A stretch of DNA of 64,000 nucleotides from the NCBI RefSeq assembly GCF_030489605.1, contig NZ_JAUKFY010000011.1:96504-160503 (forward strand). The letters are read 5' to 3'. Position numbers and translations under genes: made by a program. The DNA comes from Brevibacillus laterosporus (GTDB taxonomy: Bacteria > Bacillota > Bacilli > Brevibacillales > Brevibacillaceae). The notes below the pieces were generated by a model. It was not told the DNA's origin. It searched no databases and worked only from the letters and a program-made list of their open reading frames with translations. Positions 8,644 through 17,526 of this stretch are shown in pieces; the stretch's first letter is position 1; each line of letters begins with the position of its first letter.

Positions 8644-10020
8644 TCAGGCTTGCAATAGGATATCGCCAGACGAATCTTCTTGTGCTGGCTCTACTTCAAG
8701 CTGTTCAATGGCAATTCTATTTATACGGTGGTTTTCGAATTCTGTAATGGTAAACTTAAAGTTATTATAGAGAACAGACTTCCCAGCCGCGACTTCTTCA
8801 CTTAATTGGCTGTATACCCAACCTGCAATTGTATCCACATCATCGGAAACCAGCTCGATCGGCAAGATATCATTCAGGTCGGTAAGCAATGTTTTACCAG
8901 ATACAGATAAAATATTTTCCGCTTTGGTCTCGATCTCAGGACGCTCGAATGCATCAAATTCATCCTGAATTTCGCCTACGATCTCTTCTAGGATATCTTC
9001 CATGGTAATGAATCCGGCAGTACCACCATATTCATCAATGACGATCGCGATCTGTGAACGGCGCTTTTGCATCAGTCGCAGAACGTGGCTCACTTCCATG
9101 GACTCCGGCACCGTTAAGATAGGACGCAAAAAGTCGTGCAAATTAGCTTTGCCTTCTGTGAGAGCTGCTAGATAGAAGTCTGAAGTATGCACAAAACCAA
9201 TGATTCTGTCTTTGTCGTTATGAGCGACAGGAAAACGCGTATGGCGTTGATCACGAATCATTTGCAGGTTTTCTTCAAAGGTATTGTCATCATATAAGCA
9301 GATCATGTCAATTCGTGGAATCATGATTTCACGTGCAAGACGTTCGGAGAAATCAAAAACATTATCCACAAGCTCCATTTCTTCGACATCAATGTGACCG
9401 CTTTTGTGACTTTCATTTACCAACAAACGAATTTCTTCTTCTGTATGGGCTGTCTCATTTTCGGAGACTGGCTGAATGCCCAAACGGCGCAATAAAAAGG
9501 TTGCTGCACCATTCAGTACCCAAATGATTGGATAACTGATTTTGTAGAAGAACATGAGCGGAGCTGCAACCAGCAGTGAGGTTGATTCCGCTTTTTGAAT
9601 GGCGACCGATTTTGGCGCCAATTCTCCAAGAACGATGTGCAAAAAGGTAATAATACCGAATGCAATCGCAATGGAAATGGAGTGTAAAAGAGCCTCAGAC
9701 GCAATCCAGTGGCCAAGGAGTGGTTTGACAATCAGATTGCCTATCACTGGTTCCCCGACCCAGCCAAGTGCCAAGGATGCGAGTGTAATCCCCAATTGGC
9801 AGGCGGATAAATAAGAGTCTAGTTGTTGTGTTACCTTTTGCGCGTAAACGGCGCTTTTGCTACCTTCGTTCACCAATTGGGTTAAGCGCGTTTGACGCAC
9901 TTTTACCAAGGAAAACTCGGCTGCAACGAAAAATCCGTTTAAAAGAACCAACAGGATAGCTACAAATACTTGGCCTGCTATTAACAGTAGGTTCGACGGA
10001 TCTATCGGTATACTGTCCAA
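8644..10020 (-). CDS. HlyC/CorC family transporter (CNNM + CBS pair + CorC_HlyC domain)
   Basis: 458 aa from TTG 10020, preferred because AAGGTGGAG lies 7 nt upstream and the product then begins MDSIPIDPSNLL, like its homologues; an ATG at 10068 lacks an SD. Residues ~1-200 are the CNNM/DUF21 membrane domain (LLNGFFVAAEFSLVKVRQTR). Next comes a CBS pair (IMIPRIDMICLYDD; IVIDEYGGTAGFITMEDILEEIVGEI) and the C-terminal CorC_HlyC domain. Members are linked to Mg2+/Co2+ efflux or to membrane adaptation, despite the old hemolysin label. Likely co-transcribed with the helicase gene. Confidence 0.88.
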   Translation of the reverse strand: MDSIPIDPSNLLLIAGQVFVAILLVLLNGFFVAAEFSLVKVRQTRLTQLVNEGSKSAVYAQKVTQQLDSYLSACQLGITLASLALGWVGEPVIGNLIVKPLLGHWIASEALLHSISIAIAFGIITFLHIVLGELAPKSVAIQKAESTSLLVAAPLMFFYKISYPIIWVLNGAATFLLRRLGIQPVSENETAHTEEEIRLLVNESHKSGHIDVEEMELVDNVFDFSERLAREIMIPRIDMICLYDDNTFEENLQMIRDQRHTRFPVAHNDKDRIIGFVHTSDFYLAALTEGKANLHDFLRPILTVPESMEVSHVLRLMQKRRSQIAIVIDEYGGTAGFITMEDILEEIVGEIQDEFDAFERPEIETKAENILSVSGKTLLTDLNDILPIELVSDDVDTIAGWVYSQLSEEVAAGKSVLYNNFKFTITEFENHRINRIAIEQLEVEPAQEDSSGDILLQA

Positions 10021-10068
10021 ATGGTTTCTCCACCTTCTAGCTTGTAGAAAGGGAGAACTCACCTCCAT

Positions 10069-10922
10069 CTTTCGTTGAATTTATATATGATGTTGTAGAT
10101 TATGAACGTTTGGACAAAAGATGACATATTTATATGCCACGGAAAATAGAAAGTTTATATAGTTTACACATTAGTATACCAGCAGGAGAATTGGATAGTC
10201 AAAACCAGATATCTCTAATCTTGGCAGGAAAAAGCTCCAAGCATCGCTGTGGCTCCTTTTTTCTGGAAATCATGCATGTATTCATTCATTCTGCCCCATT
10301 TTTATGCATGGAGAGCAGATGCTCCAGCTATGGTGAGCAAAAACGTTAGATGCCCGTAGAGTGTGTTGGCATTAGGATTGTGATAACAAAGAACAGAGCA
10401 GGATTGACTGATTTAGTCTTGGATATATAACGGCAAAAAGCAAAGAAAGGGTTGGACGAATTGTCACAGCCCTTGTATGGCATTATACAAACATATTCAC
10501 ATGCAGCTCGATTTTGGGCAAGCATGATTGTCAGCGATGCTCTTATTTAAAATTGCTTACGCCGGTTTATAAAGAAGCTATATTCGAACAATAACGGTTA
10601 GAACCTATTTACCTAAATATAGGAGCATATGCATACCTGAACCGTGTAAGAAATGAAAGAGGTTGCCTACAGATTTGTAAACAGGAAGATTACCATACAA
10701 AATAAGTCTAGCTGGGTTAACTTCGTATGGTTTTCTGGAGATTGGACTGGTCTTTTATCCACATGGAAGGTTCGTATTTCTTTCGTAGAAAACATTTTGT
10801 TATTTTACTTTAAAACGGATACATACTTGCTTGATAAAATAGATGTGAAATGTGCTAAAATTCACCCCGCCTATGTAGAGTGAAATTCGTTTATGTTATG
10901 ATAAAAGAGCTGGTTTAATGCC
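10069..10922. other. Gene-poor 850-bp stretch
   Basis: No convincing gene. Short open frames (for example near 10134-10349 and 10653-10883) lack SD sequences and recognisable motifs. The left end should hold the promoter of the CorC gene and the right end the 3' end of the next - strand gene. No repeat or riboswitch consensus was recognised. Confidence 0.4.
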
Positions 10923-11288
10923 TTATTGAGCAGTTTGTTGATGAGGTTTGCTTAAATAATCGGCGATTTCAGCCAGTTTGTGTTCCGCTGCCGCCTTTAT
11001 TGCCCGGGGAATCAAGAGATCTTCTTGGGATGTTCGTAAGGCCGTCTTCATTTTTAAATAGGGAGAACCAATTTTTATCGTTTCCTCTTTTTCACATTCC
11101 TTGGGGACAGTATGACGGGTGGGAATCCGCAGATTATAGGTCATGCCTGTTGATGAATCGTAGATGATTGCGTTATAGGTGGGTGAATCTTGGCTTTTGC
11201 TCCGATGAAAACCTTGCTCTAAAAGCGTTTTTTCTACATACCATAATGGCTGGATCATACCTACTAAAGTGTTACATTCAAGTTGCAC
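10923..11288 (-). CDS. Hypothetical protein
   Basis: 121 aa starting at GTG 11288, with AAGGAGG 8 nt upstream, so translation is well supported. The protein is cytosolic, with an N-terminal GMIQPLWYVEKTLLEQGF, a central beta-rich stretch (NAIIYDSSTGMTYNLRIPT) and a helical C-terminus (ELAEIADYL). I do not recognise the family. It is divergent from the PHP gene downstream. Confidence 0.7.
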   Translation of the reverse strand: MQLECNTLVGMIQPLWYVEKTLLEQGFHRSKSQDSPTYNAIIYDSSTGMTYNLRIPTRHTVPKECEKEETIKIGSPYLKMKTALRTSQEDLLIPRAIKAAAEHKLAEIADYLSKPHQQTAQ

Positions 11289-11363
11289 GAAGACTCCCTC
11301 CTTGCTTACTTTCCGGTTTATAACTTCAGTTATATGTAAGCGCTCATTTTTTCAGACTGCTTT

Positions 11364-11402
11364 TTCTATAGATTAAGAGCCATTTAGGTTTTATCTATAG
11401 AA
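11364..11402 (+). promoter_or_regulatory. Perfect 10-bp inverted repeat before the PHP gene
   Basis: TTCTATAGAT (11364-11373) and ATCTATAGAA (11393-11402) are exact inverted copies 19 bp apart, about 45 bp upstream of the PHP-domain start. It could be an operator or an mRNA hairpin; no T run follows. Confidence 0.4.
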
Positions 11403-11445
11403 GGAAGTAAAATCAAGTTTAAGTTTTCTAAAATTGGGGTGATTA

Positions 11446-12297
11446 ATGATGGAGATTTCATGTGATTTACATACCCATACGTTGGCATCTGATGGAACAA
11501 CAACACCAGCAGAAAATGTACAGCTCGCTAAAGAGGCAGGCCTCAACGCAGTTGCTATTACAGACCACGATACAATAGCAGGAATAGCAGAAGCGATTCA
11601 AAAAGGGATTGAGCTAGGAGTAGAAGTGGTGCCCGGTGTTGAAATTAGTACTGCTCACGAGGGAAAGGACATTCATATCCTTGGCTATTTTATTCCGTTT
11701 GAAGACCCAGCCTTCCATGAAGCATTAACGCAGCTGCGTGATGTGCGTCATCTGCGTAATCTGAAATTGATTGCGCGTCTTCAGGAGATTGGAGTAGATA
11801 TTACGGTAGAGGATGTCTATCGTCGCAAAACCTCTGATGATAAAAATATAGGTCGTCCACACATTGCAGAGGAATTGGTCGTAAAAGGGCTTGCTACATC
11901 GATTGATGATGCGTTTCAGAAGTATTTGGGAGAAGGTGGCGCTGCTTATGTAAATGTAGAGCGGATCGAGCCATTAGAAGCAATCAACATGATTAAGAAA
12001 GCTGGTGGTGTGGCTGTTATTGCTCATCCTGGCTTATATAAGAACAACGAATTGGTAGAAGAGCTGATTGTGTATGGGCTGGACGGCATCGAGATCAATC
12101 ACCCTGACAATTCAGAAGAAGATAAGGCAGTGTATGGGCAATTAGCAGAAGAATATGGATTGATTGTGACGGGCGGATCTGATTTTCATGGATACCGTGG
12201 AAATCAGACATTCCATGCACCACTGGGGGCCTATGGCACATCTAGTGATGCTGTTTATAAAATGCGAAGACTAGCAGCGTTACGACAACAAAAATAA
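11446..12297 (+). CDS. PHP domain metal-dependent phosphoesterase
   Basis: 283 aa from ATG 11446 (GGGGTG upstream; a second ATG follows at once). The PHP motifs are clear: DLHTHTLASDG, ITDHDTIAG, PGVEIST with HILGYFI, VIAHPG, and GSDFHG. They supply the His/Asp ligands for a three-metal site. The closest functional group is the YciV/TrpH type, some of which are 5'-3' exoribonucleases or 3',5'-nucleotide phosphatases. The substrate is not visible from sequence. Ends at a convergent terminator. Confidence 0.88.
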   Translation: MMEISCDLHTHTLASDGTTTPAENVQLAKEAGLNAVAITDHDTIAGIAEAIQKGIELGVEVVPGVEISTAHEGKDIHILGYFIPFEDPAFHEALTQLRDVRHLRNLKLIARLQEIGVDITVEDVYRRKTSDDKNIGRPHIAEELVVKGLATSIDDAFQKYLGEGGAAYVNVERIEPLEAINMIKKAGGVAVIAHPGLYKNNELVEELIVYGLDGIEINHPDNSEEDKAVYGQLAEEYGLIVTGGSDFHGYRGNQTFHAPLGAYGTSSDAVYKMRRLAALRQQK

Positions 12298-12316
12298 ATC
12301 ATATAGATGAAAATAA

Positions 12317-12357
12317 AAACACGCAGGAGAGCAAAGGATTGTCCCGCGTGTTTTTTT
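12317..12357. terminator. Intrinsic terminator between PHP gene and yjcF
   Basis: AACACGC (12318-12324) pairs with GCGTGTT (12346-12352), followed by seven T residues on the + strand and preceded by an A-rich tract that serves the - strand. Confidence 0.8.
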
Positions 12358-12371
12358 GTGCGGATAGTTCA

Positions 12372-12815
12372 CTATCTACTCAACTGTTTCTTCATCATGA
12401 TATGATCGATGCCGGCATCATCAAAAATTTCACCGTAACCCACATATCCCAATTTCTCATAAAAGGGCTGAGCGTGTAACTGAGCCGAAAGCTTGAGCTC
12501 AGAGTATCCTTGCTGGACAGCGATTTTTTCCAGGTGAATCATTAGTTCGCGGCCAAGGCCTGTCCCGCGGGTTTCTTGTTTAACTGCAACACGTTCCATT
12601 TTTCCCATTCCTTTTTCAGGAGAACGAAGGCGCCCAGTAGCTACTGGTTCGGTATCTCGATAGGCTATAACGTGTATGGTTGGATCAGAGAGCTGATCGT
12701 GCTTATCAATTTCCAGCTCCTCTGGTACCTGCTGTTCTTCTATAAAAACAACACGGCGCACATGCAATGCATCTTGCAATTCTTTGTCTGTGGTTACTTG
12801 ACGAATTGTATACAT
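12372..12815 (-). CDS. yjcF: GNAT N-acetyltransferase, YjcF/ElaA-like
   Basis: 147 aa from ATG 12815; GGAGG sits 8 nt upstream and itself overlaps an in-frame TTG that is unlikely to be used. Signature stretches: VRRVVFIEEQQVPEE (typical of the YjcF group), GKMERVAVKQETRGTGLGRELM (acetyl-CoA loop RGTGLG) and PFYEKLGYVGYGE. The substrate is unknown. Gene order with the two following - strand genes matches the yjcF-yjcG-yjcH block of Bacillus, which supports the assignment. Confidence 0.85.
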   Translation of the reverse strand: MYTIRQVTTDKELQDALHVRRVVFIEEQQVPEELEIDKHDQLSDPTIHVIAYRDTEPVATGRLRSPEKGMGKMERVAVKQETRGTGLGRELMIHLEKIAVQQGYSELKLSAQLHAQPFYEKLGYVGYGEIFDDAGIDHIMMKKQLSR

Positions 12816-12904
12816 CTGACTTTCCTCCAAAATGTAGTAAGAGTAATCTATGGTCTATAGATGATTAGTTGCTGGTAATACACCCGAATCAGTTTATAAA
12901 AGCA

Positions 12905-12934
12905 AACAAGGCCATAACGAGCATGGCCCTGTTT
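12905..12934 (-). terminator. Terminator after yjcG
   Basis: AACAAGGCCAT (12905-12915) pairs with ATGGCCCTGTTT (12923-12934); read on the - strand a T-rich tract follows. So yjcG and yjcF are probably separate or only partly read-through transcripts. Confidence 0.75.
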
Positions 12935-12960
12935 ATCCAATCTCGTTTGAAAATAACAAG

Positions 12961-13467
12961 TTAGGCTAATGGAAAGCTTCTTACAATTGACCATTTACCA
13001 TCAACTTCTTCTTTTAATAAATGTAGTTCTGTTATTTCAGAAGGAAGATCGAATTTCATCATGCCCAATTGATCGACAACATCCTTTAATTCAGACTCAC
13101 TTAAATCACGTCCTATGGTCAGATGAGGGATGAAGGCAAACTCTTCCTGATGATCACCGAAGTATCTCATAATGCTGGCATGTAAGCTTTCAACAGCTTC
13201 TTTGTTCTGAAAGGATAGAAAAATAACGTTTGTAGTAGGATGGAACGTAGAAGCCCTGTGGAAATTAATAGAAAAAGATGAGGTTGATTTCGCGATGTCT
13301 TCCAATTGAGCAGACAAGGTAGCAATCTGCGTATCATCCGCTTCAAATGCCTCTTTTAACCGGATATATGGCTGAACCAAGGCATAGGCAGGGTCGTACC
13401 GTTTGCGGTATGAGTTAGCGACTTCTTGCACTTCTTTTGATGGGAAAAGTACGATACTATATTTCAT
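12961..13467 (-). CDS. yjcG: 2'-5' RNA ligase/phosphodiesterase superfamily protein, YjcG-like
   Basis: 168 aa, starting MKYSIVLFPSKEVQEVANSYRKRYDP, a close match to the YjcG N-terminus (~171 aa in Bacillus). The 2H superfamily uses two HxT motifs to act on 2',3'-cyclic or 2'-5' phosphodiester bonds. The second is present (H115-L-T117), but the position of the first reads Y34-I-R36, so a catalytic His appears to be lost. SD AGGAGGAGG is well placed. Lies between yjcF and yjcH homologues. Confidence 0.88.
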   Translation of the reverse strand: MKYSIVLFPSKEVQEVANSYRKRYDPAYALVQPYIRLKEAFEADDTQIATLSAQLEDIAKSTSSFSINFHRASTFHPTTNVIFLSFQNKEAVESLHASIMRYFGDHQEEFAFIPHLTIGRDLSESELKDVVDQLGMMKFDLPSEITELHLLKEEVDGKWSIVRSFPLA

Positions 13468-13610
13468 GTGAAACCCTCCTCCTCATATAAAATACCCATT
13501 AAACGCTTTTCTCTATTTTAACAGAAAATTCTTTCGGTGTATAATGTTGCAGTTGCCTTGTATATACTTACCTTTTTCAGGAAACCCTACTGGAAAAGGG
13601 GGTGATACAT

Positions 13611-13778
13611 ATGAAAAGTGCTGTTTTGATGACGTATGCTTTTTTAGGAATTGCGATGCTACTTGTACTGCTCTTTACGATGCTTTGGGCTATTCTTAAA
13701 AGCGACAAAACCGTTATTACCAATGGAGCTACCCGCTCTCAATTACGTGACCCGACAGATCCTGCCACTAGAGAATAG
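13611..13778 (+). CDS. Small single-pass membrane protein, 55 aa
   Basis: An ATG at 13611 with AAAAGGGGGTGAT just upstream opens a 55-codon frame that ends at TAG 13776-13778. Residues ~5-28 are a strongly hydrophobic helix (TYAFLGIAMLLVLLFTMLWA), followed by a polar tail (RSQLRDPTDPATRE). The good SD and clean membrane topology argue for a real gene, although it lies opposite the yjcG/yjcH genes. Function unknown. Confidence 0.65.
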   Translation: MKSAVLMTYAFLGIAMLLVLLFTMLWAILKSDKTVITNGATRSQLRDPTDPATRE

Positions 13779-13809
13779 AGCTATCATTTGGGCTTATCTA
13801 TCTTTTTTG

Positions 13810-14538
13810 CTACGAGTAAAAATAACGAATAATCTGGGGCAGATGGGCTTGCCAATGTTCCCAAGTATGGTCGCCTTCGCTTATTTCTAAGTGAAAGGTG
13901 GCCTTTTTTTGTTGCAATAATTCTACAAAGCGTTGGTGTGGAGTAAATAGATCAATCGTTCCGGAGCTTGTAGAGACAGCCGTTTCTTTGATGCCAATCT
14001 CCAGATAAAGAGATAATTGCCCAAAGGACTGACTATTTGCCGCTAAGCTATAAAAGGATTCATACAGGGCTCCTGACTGGGAGGCTACATTACCAAATGT
14101 ATGAGGATAACGGAAAGCGGCCGCTAAGGAAACCGTACCACCTAGTGAATCACCGATCAGTGTCCGTCCACCACTTAATGGCTCTGTAGCAAAATGCTGA
14201 TCCATATACGGTACTACTTCTTCTGCCATGAAGCGTATATAGGCATCAAATTCCTCGCCATCAGGATGACAGCGTGAGCGTCTTTTTTCCTTTTCAACGG
14301 GAATAAACACCACGATGAGATTCTGAATCTCCCTTTTATCCAGCATACGGTCAAGCAAACCCGGCAGGCGTCCCAAGCTCAAGTAATCCCGTCCGTCCTG
14401 AGCGTATAAGACTGGATAAGAATACAGCGGTGAATAAAAGGGGGGTGTATAAATAAGCAGCGTTTCCGTGGTGCCCAGATACTGACTAGCGAGAGTCACT
14501 TCTGACAAGCTACCTTTTGGAGTCTGAGAAGTAGACAT
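13810..14538 (-). CDS. yjcH: Esterase family alpha/beta hydrolase, YjcH-like
   Basis: 242 aa from ATG 14538 (AAAGGAGG 7 nt upstream). An esterase-D/enterochelin-esterase-like alpha/beta hydrolase: YPVLYAQDGRDYL, VVFIPVEKEKR, the nucleophile elbow GDSLGG with its Ser, and a C-terminal EGDHTWEHW giving the catalytic His. No signal peptide, so cytosolic. It probably hydrolyses small esters; the natural substrate is unknown. First gene of the yjcH-yjcG-yjcF block on the - strand. Confidence 0.85.
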   Translation of the reverse strand: MSTSQTPKGSLSEVTLASQYLGTTETLLIYTPPFYSPLYSYPVLYAQDGRDYLSLGRLPGLLDRMLDKREIQNLIVVFIPVEKEKRRSRCHPDGEEFDAYIRFMAEEVVPYMDQHFATEPLSGGRTLIGDSLGGTVSLAAAFRYPHTFGNVASQSGALYESFYSLAANSQSFGQLSLYLEIGIKETAVSTSSGTIDLFTPHQRFVELLQQKKATFHLEISEGDHTWEHWQAHLPQIIRYFYS

Positions 14539-14792
14539 GGGATAACCTCCTTTGCTAGATAATCGTATTTTACTGCATAGAGGAGGGGAACGGCAAAAGG
14601 GAAATGGGCTTTAACTTTTAGAAGAGCATGCTGTATGAAGCCTAAAAAGCAGCGATTTGCTTGAAACGGGTAACCAATGGGGGCAAGACGGCCTGATCGA
14701 ACAGTGCAGAGAGTCGCAACCCACACAGAATGTGATACTATATAAGATGTATTCATTATTTTGCCACTCATGTGTGTAAGGAGGTTGGCTTT

Positions 14793-15389
14793 ATGAAAAT
14801 CAACAGGGTACACAGTAAACAAGTTAGAGATGCAGCTTTAGCCAGCTTGACAGAACGAGGAGTATCCATTGAGGCTATTGCAGAAATTGTACACGCGATG
14901 CAATCGCCCTATTATCCTACTCTGGCCATGGAGGCTTGCATAGAAAGCGTTCAGGCTGTTTTGGAAAAACGTGAAATCCAACACGCCATTTTAGTGGGCA
15001 TCGAACTGGATAAATTGGCTGAAAAAGGTTTGCTTTCAGAACCTTTGCAATCCATAATCGCAGGTGACGAGGGTCTTTTTGGTTGTGATGAAACATTGGC
15101 ACTTGGTTCCGTTTTTGGCTATGGCAGTATTGCTGTAACAACGTTTGGGCATCTAGATAAACAAAAAATTGGCATTATTAAACAACTGGATAATAAAACA
15201 GAAGGGAAAGTAAATACCTTTCTGGACGACATGGTGTGTAGCATAGCCGCTAACGCATCAAGCCGAATGGCGCACCGCCTGCGTGATGAAGAAGAGACAG
15301 AGGCGGCGAGAAACAAAGAAGAATCCGATCAATTGCGAATCAACATTGGAATGGCAGGCCAGCAAGCAGCTTCCGATCAGGCTGGATAA
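14793..15389 (+). CDS. Phosphatidylglycerophosphatase A family protein (YutG-like)
   Basis: 198 aa from ATG 14793 (GGAGG 8 nt upstream). The family core is clear: TERGVSIEAIAEIVHAMQ, HAILVGIELDKLAEKGLL, DEGLFGCDE and NTFLDDMVCSIAANASSRMAHR. The acidic FLDD and DEGLFG blocks are the conserved catalytic region. PgpA enzymes dephosphorylate phosphatidylglycerophosphate to make phosphatidylglycerol. YutG-type members are soluble, as here (no transmembrane segment). The polar, Gln-rich tail after residue ~165 is not conserved. Confidence 0.85.
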   Translation: MKINRVHSKQVRDAALASLTERGVSIEAIAEIVHAMQSPYYPTLAMEACIESVQAVLEKREIQHAILVGIELDKLAEKGLLSEPLQSIIAGDEGLFGCDETLALGSVFGYGSIAVTTFGHLDKQKIGIIKQLDNKTEGKVNTFLDDMVCSIAANASSRMAHRLRDEEETEAARNKEESDQLRINIGMAGQQAASDQAG

Positions 15390-15455
15390 GCTATTACGTA
15401 TTACTTTTGAAGAGAGTAGAGAGTATAAAATTTCTCCCATGAAGGATAAAAGTAG

Positions 15456-15490
15456 AAGCACCTGGGCCAGTTTTGGCAGGGTGCTTTTTG
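15456..15490 (+). terminator. Intrinsic terminator after the PgpA-like gene
   Basis: AAGCACC (15456-15462) pairs with GGTGCTT (15480-15486), with inner TGGCCA-type pairing, followed by TTTTG. The rest of the 360-bp gap up to 15747 holds no gene; its right half should carry the sigma-operon promoter, but I could not place a clear ECF -35/-10 pair. Confidence 0.75.
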
Positions 15491-15747
15491 TTGTGAGGAG
15501 AGTCAGTGCTTCACGCGAATTTGTCAAAAGCAGTGATAGAAGCTGACTTTTCAAAATGTAAATCAAAATAAATATTCAGTTTTCCTCCTTATTATCTAGG
15601 GCTAGCTGCTAGTTATAAGTGGGGGCATCTAGCTTAATAGCAGCTACCAATTTTGTCCTTCCACCTTGTTCATGAACGTATACCAATAAAAAAAGTGTCA
15701 CAATACGACAGGTTTATTTGTTACATCTATTGAAGGGAGGATGAACG

Positions 15748-16320
15748 TTGGAAAAGGAGGACGTGGAACGATTATTAGAAGAAGTAAAAAATGGTTCGAT
15801 TGAGAAGTATGGCGTTCTTATCAACCGCTTTCAACAGCAGATCTTTCGCTACTGTTATCATATGCTTGATCATACGCAGGAGGCTGAGGATGCTGTACAA
15901 GATGTTTTCCTTAAGGCTTATGAACATCTGGACCAATACACCTATTCACAATCGTTTTCTGCCTGGCTCTATAGAATTGCTTACAATCACTGCGTTAACG
16001 TGTTGAAGCGTAAGAAAATGAGACGCTTGCTTCCGTTTCTCTATCATTCGGAGAACGACGGTCGAAATTATGTAGAGGAGAAAATTGAACAAAATTATTT
16101 GAGTGAACCGTTGCAAAAGGTATGGAACAAGCTATCGACAGACGAACGAAACATCATGATTTTACGAGTGCTAGAAGAAAAAAGCTATGAAGAGATTTCT
16201 GAATTGACCAACAAAAAAACTGCTGCACTGCGTAAGCAATACGAGCGAATTTTGAAAAAGTGCAAGCGCTATTTAAACAGGACAGGAGGGATTATCAATG
16301 AAGGACAGAGATCCGTCTAG
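15748..16320 (+). CDS. ECF-type RNA polymerase sigma factor
   Basis: 190 aa starting at TTG 15748 with GGGAGG 7 nt upstream. Region 2 reads YCYHMLDHTQEAEDAVQDVF with the following WLYRIAYNHCVNVLKRKK; region 4 is LSTDERNIMILRVLEEKSYEEISELT with a recognition helix. ECF factors recruit RNA polymerase to stress promoters and are held inactive by a cognate anti-sigma factor. The next gene overlaps by 23 bp and encodes a membrane protein, the expected partner. The signal sensed is unknown. Confidence 0.92.
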   Translation: MEKEDVERLLEEVKNGSIEKYGVLINRFQQQIFRYCYHMLDHTQEAEDAVQDVFLKAYEHLDQYTYSQSFSAWLYRIAYNHCVNVLKRKKMRRLLPFLYHSENDGRNYVEEKIEQNYLSEPLQKVWNKLSTDERNIMILRVLEEKSYEEISELTNKKTAALRKQYERILKKCKRYLNRTGGIINEGQRSV

Positions 16321-17296
16321 CGAGATGAAGGAGCTGTTACATTCAAAGAAAGTCCCACATGTCGACGTAACAGAAAAAGTATTGGATGCCATTTACGCGA
16401 AACAAAAACAAGCGGAGGTAGTTAAAGTGAAAAAGAAAATCGGATTCTTTCTAGCAGTTGGTTTATTGGTGGGGGCTTCGTCCGTGTTTGCGGCTGTAGA
16501 GGCTCTACAGTTGAAAAATGACAAAGGAGAGGTGGCCTATGAAGTTTCTAAATTGCCGAATCAACAGCAGATGTTAGAGAAATTAACTCCAAAGGAGCTT
16601 GATTGGCTCGATAAAAAGAAGAAAGAGTTAAAACGCATCAGTGATATTGTAAATAAGGTTCTACAAGGTGTTGAGGAAGGTAAGGCAGTAGCTATTTATA
16701 CGGTACCTAAGTTTATTGATGAGTCATCAAAAATGACATATATCGAGGGCAAACACCCTAATATAGATGTAGTGGCAAAACCATACGAACTGACCAACCA
16801 CAAGAATCTGCAGGAAAAGCTGGGCAAACAGCTTATTATGCCTGCGGAGCTTGCAGGTGGGTTCGGCTTCCAGGAAGCATTTGTGCATTTTAAACCAGTG
16901 CAGAACTATGATGCTAAGGCGATGAAGGAAGAAGCAGAGAAAAATCATAAAGAATATGTCGTGCATGAAGTTAAAATGAGTGAGGTTCTGGATCAGACCT
17001 TTGTACGTTATAAGTCAGCCAAAGGTGAGATTTCGGTGAACGTGCAGAATAGGGAAAATCTGAAAAAAAACGAACCGATCACTGAAGGCGGAGACCACGA
17101 CCATGCTGAAAAAGTAAAAATTGGGGATAATGAAGCAGCTTATACAACCATGAAAACACCTGATGGCGATATGCATAAACGAATCAGTTGGATCAAAAAC
17201 GGAACGAGTTTAGGCTATTCGGTGTGGACGTTCTCTAAAGATATTACAAAAGAGGACTTGATAAAAGCTGCAGAGACCCTTCAAACGGCAAAATAA
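16298..17296 (+). CDS. Membrane-anchored anti-sigma factor-like protein (DUF4367-type C-terminus)
   Basis: 332 aa, overlapping the sigma gene, with its own AGGAGG SD. Residues 1-45 are cytosolic and basic, ~46-66 form one transmembrane helix (KIGFFLAVGLLVGASSVFAA), and the rest is extracytoplasmic, ending in a DUF4367-like module (ISWIKNGTSLGYSVW, then KEDLIKAAETL). No ZAS zinc motif is visible in the cytosolic part, so sigma binding is inferred from position and topology. Ends before a strong terminator. Confidence 0.75.
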   Translation: MKDRDPSSEMKELLHSKKVPHVDVTEKVLDAIYAKQKQAEVVKVKKKIGFFLAVGLLVGASSVFAAVEALQLKNDKGEVAYEVSKLPNQQQMLEKLTPKELDWLDKKKKELKRISDIVNKVLQGVEEGKAVAIYTVPKFIDESSKMTYIEGKHPNIDVVAKPYELTNHKNLQEKLGKQLIMPAELAGGFGFQEAFVHFKPVQNYDAKAMKEEAEKNHKEYVVHEVKMSEVLDQTFVRYKSAKGEISVNVQNRENLKKNEPITEGGDHDHAEKVKIGDNEAAYTTMKTPDGDMHKRISWIKNGTSLGYSVWTFSKDITKEDLIKAAETLQTAK

Positions 17297-17305
17297 AACG
17301 AAAAC

Positions 17306-17345
17306 ATCCTGCTTAACCAGTAAAGGTGAAGCAGGATATTTTTTT
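17306..17345 (+). terminator. Intrinsic terminator of the sigma/anti-sigma operon
   Basis: ATCCTGCTT pairs with AAGCAGGAT (17329-17337), followed by ATTTTTTT. Confidence 0.9.
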
Positions 17346-17458
17346 GCGTAAAGCATGTAAACAGAATGTTTTCTCTATGAAAGAAAAAAGAGATTGTACG
17401 AGAAAACATGAATAAAAAATAAAAAGCATGAATTTATGATTAAATATTCAAAAAATAA

Positions 17459-17487
17459 TTGACAACCGCAGATAAAAGGTAGAATAT
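17459..17487 (+). promoter_or_regulatory. Promoter of the secreted lipase gene
   Basis: TTGACA at 17459-17464 is followed 15 bp later by TAGAAT (17480-17485). The spacing is short but the -35 is perfect and the region is AT-rich. It lies about 40 bp before the start codon at 17527. Confidence 0.5.
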
Positions 17488-17526
17488 GTAAATTAAGGTG
17501 ACATTATGAATGAGGAGTGAAAATTA

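Noticed and set aside
10134..10883. Short open frames in the 850-bp gap (71 and 76 codons)
   Set aside because: No ribosome sites, no recognisable motifs, odd composition. Likely chance frames.
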